From NCBI GenBank assembly GCA_017398245.1, contig JAFQGN010000150.1, forward strand, positions 1-7,298: a DNA stretch of 7,298 bases, given 5' to 3'. Below, one piece after another: positions 6,323-7,298 of this stretch. The position numbers were made by a program, and so were the translations under genes. The notes beneath the pieces were generated by a model. The model saw only the letters and a program-made list of their open reading frames with translations, ran no database searches and was not told the DNA's origin. Positions within the stretch are counted from its first letter, which is position 1. Each line of letters begins with the position of its first letter. This DNA is from Clostridia bacterium. Lineage in GTDB: Bacteria > Bacillota_A > Clostridia > Christensenellales > Aristaeellaceae.

Positions 6323-7021
6323 ATGCAGGAGAACATGCAGCCAAGACACGAGATCAAGTTCCACATCAGCCCTCTGGACGCGCAGGCGCTTTCCTACCGG
6401 CTGGAAGCCGTGATGCAGCGCGACCGTCATGCTGACCCGCGCACCGGCGAATACACCATCCGCTCGCTCTATTTTGACGACGCGTGGGACAGCGCCTTCC
6501 ACGACAAGCTGGTCGGCATACAGCACCGCGACAAGTACCGGATCCGCATCTACAGCACGAAAAACAGCCCCATCACCATCGAGCGCAAGCGAAAGATCGG
6601 CGATCTGATCCAGAAGGACGGCGTGCGCATCATCGAGCGGCTGGCGCGGCAGCTGATGCGCGCCGACCCGACCGGGCTGGAGACCATCGGCCGGCCGCTG
6701 CTGACCGATGTGGCCGTGCAGATGCGCACAAAGCTGCTCAGGCCCGCGGTGATCGTGGAATACGACCGCGAGGCGTTCACCTATCCGGTGGAGGACGTGC
6801 GCGTGACAATCGACAAGCGCGTGCGCACCGGCCTTGGCAACAAGGATCTGTTCGACCCGGATCTGCAGACGCTCGAGGTCATGGACAGGGGCACATGGGT
6901 GCTCGAGGTCAAGTACAACAACTATCTGCCGGATTTCATCGCCGCGCTCATCGGCGTGCCGGCGGAGCGCAGCGCCATTTCCAAGTACACGCTGTGCAGG
7001 CGGTTCGACCCTGCGCTGTAA
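6323..7021 (+). CDS. VTC domain polyphosphate polymerase (triphosphate tunnel fold)
   Basis: 232 residues, a stand-alone VTC domain with no signal peptide or membrane segment, so cytoplasmic. The family makes inorganic polyphosphate from ATP inside an eight-stranded beta tunnel lined by basic and acidic residues. The expected strand motifs occur in order: RHEIKF (8-13, Glu10 and Lys12), YTIRSLYFDD (44-53), KYRIRIYS (71-78), ITIERKRKIGD (84-94), VIVEYDREAF (143-152), VRVTIDKRVRTG (159-170), TWVLEVKYNNYLPDFI (191-206, Glu195 and Lys197) and the C-terminal SKY (220-222). All charged tunnel positions I can recognise are filled, so it looks active. It is coupled to the CotH gene 12 nt upstream. 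CotH, VTC and a DUF4956 membrane protein are often neighbours in Clostridia; no DUF4956 gene follows here before the window ends. The true start may be Met5 (6335). Other tunnel enzymes (adenylate cyclase CyaB, thiamine triphosphatase) fit less well than VTC. Confidence 0.9.
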   Translation: MQENMQPRHEIKFHISPLDAQALSYRLEAVMQRDRHADPRTGEYTIRSLYFDDAWDSAFHDKLVGIQHRDKYRIRIYSTKNSPITIERKRKIGDLIQKDGVRIIERLARQLMRADPTGLETIGRPLLTDVAVQMRTKLLRPAVIVEYDREAFTYPVEDVRVTIDKRVRTGLGNKDLFDPDLQTLEVMDRGTWVLEVKYNNYLPDFIAALIGVPAERSAISKYTLCRRFDPAL

Positions 7022-7195
7022 GCGCCGGGGGAGTCGCCAAGGGGCGCTGCCCCTTGGAACCCCGCTTAAGGGACAATGTCCCTTAAGAATCCCGTATTGG
7101 GATGGATATAATTGCTTCTTTCGCAAGGTTATACACCCTCAATGGTATTTATCCGGCTAATCTTTTCGGCAGGATCGTTTCTCCCGCAAGGAGAT
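7022..7195 (+). repeat. Three-hairpin repeat, family 1, copy B (first unit of a 173-nt tandem)
   Basis: It starts one base after the polymerase stop with GCGCCGGGG. It then carries hairpin 1 (7037-7057, CCAAGGGGC/GCCCCTTGG), hairpin 2 (7065-7087, CTTAAGGGACA/TGTCCCTTAAG) and hairpin 3 (7089-7103, ATCCC/GGGAT). A tail follows with TATAAT (7107-7112), CTTCTTTCGCAAGG and a small TCTCC/GGAGA hairpin (7180-7194). The hairpin block probably forms the structured 3' end of the CotH-VTC mRNA and could terminate or protect it, although no U-run follows. No gene is visible in this stretch. Confidence 0.88.
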
Positions 7196-7298
7196 GCGCC
7201 GGGGATACGCCAAGGGACACCGCCCCTTGGAACCCCGCTCAAGGGACAATGTCCCTAAAGAATCCCGTATTGGGATGGATATAATCGCTTCTTTCGCA
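7196..7298 (+). repeat. Three-hairpin repeat, family 1, copy C (partial, cut by the window end)
   Basis: The unit restarts with GCGCCGGGG at 7196. Positions 7210-7298 align without gaps to 7037-7125 at 83 of 89 positions, an offset of exactly 173 nt. Hairpin 3 (7262-7276) is identical to copy B. Hairpin 1 (7210-7230) and hairpin 2 (7238-7260) carry uncompensated changes that weaken their stems, so this copy looks partly decayed. The window ends inside the repeat. Confidence 0.88.

Noticed and set aside
7107..7112. TATAAT inside repeat B (and again at 7280-7285 in copy C) as a mobile promoter
   Set aside because: No -35-like hexamer lies 16-18 nt upstream, the TG is one base too far for an extended -10, and copy A upstream of metY lacks the box. 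Left as a coincidence of the repeat tail.
5033..7126. Minus-strand open frame of 697 codons opposite the CotH and VTC genes
   Set aside because: It begins inside repeat B and lies antisense to strongly conserved CotH and VTC motifs. Its Val/His/Leu/Ala-rich translation is typical of shadow frames, and no promoter or ribosome binding site is visible.
7037..7298. Small peptides read through the triple-hairpin repeats (sequences like GTPLKGQCPLRIP on the plus strand and GILKGHCPLS on the minus strand)
   Set aside because: The same peptides appear in repeat copies next to unrelated genes, in both directions, simply because the palindromic repeat is translated. No ribosome binding site precedes them.

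Overview
The window looks like a piece of a Gram-positive Clostridia-type gut bacterium (Bacillota; Oscillospirales or Christensenellales-like is my best guess). The evidence is AGGAGG-type ribosome binding sites, a strongly GC-biased third codon position, a CotH/lamin-tail surface protein paired with a VTC-type polyphosphate polymerase, and intergenic multi-hairpin repeats of a kind I associate with that group. The assignment is inferred from gene content and style, not from a marker gene.

Layout: everything from position 1 to about 2924 is transcribed leftward (minus strand), and everything from about 2958 to 7021 rightward (plus strand). From the centre going left come metY (O-acetylhomoserine sulfhydrylase, 1382-2665), then a glycosylasparaginase-type Ntn hydrolase (332-1213) with a 14-bp hairpin after its stop. 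Next is a textbook sigma-70-type promoter (146-174), which fires into what looks like the leader of a ribosomal RNA operon whose 16S gene lies beyond the window start. From the centre going right come a 1074-residue membrane-anchored protein with three lamin-tail domains, a chitobiase-like beta-sandwich and a CotH kinase domain (3086-6310), then, 12 nt downstream, a 232-residue VTC-fold polyphosphate polymerase (6323-7021). The last two almost certainly form one operon.

The intergenic DNA is unusually structured. Two families of composite hairpin repeats are present. One (three consecutive small hairpins) occurs upstream of metY and twice, 173 nt apart, after the polyphosphate polymerase, where the window ends inside it. 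The other (a conserved 20-nt block, 10 nt of spacer, then a 19-bp perfect stem) flanks metY on both sides in the same orientation. Their stems differ in sequence but stay perfectly paired. The predicted metY start site lies inside one of these stems, so the metY leader would be made almost entirely of repeat hairpins.

The metY and asparaginase genes point to amino-acid metabolism (direct sulfhydrylation to homocysteine; release of aspartate from glycoasparagines). The CotH/VTC pair points to phosphate or phosphoryl chemistry coupled to the cell surface. I see no tRNA gene, CRISPR array, transposase or phage gene. Several long antisense frames exist but are best explained as compositional shadows.
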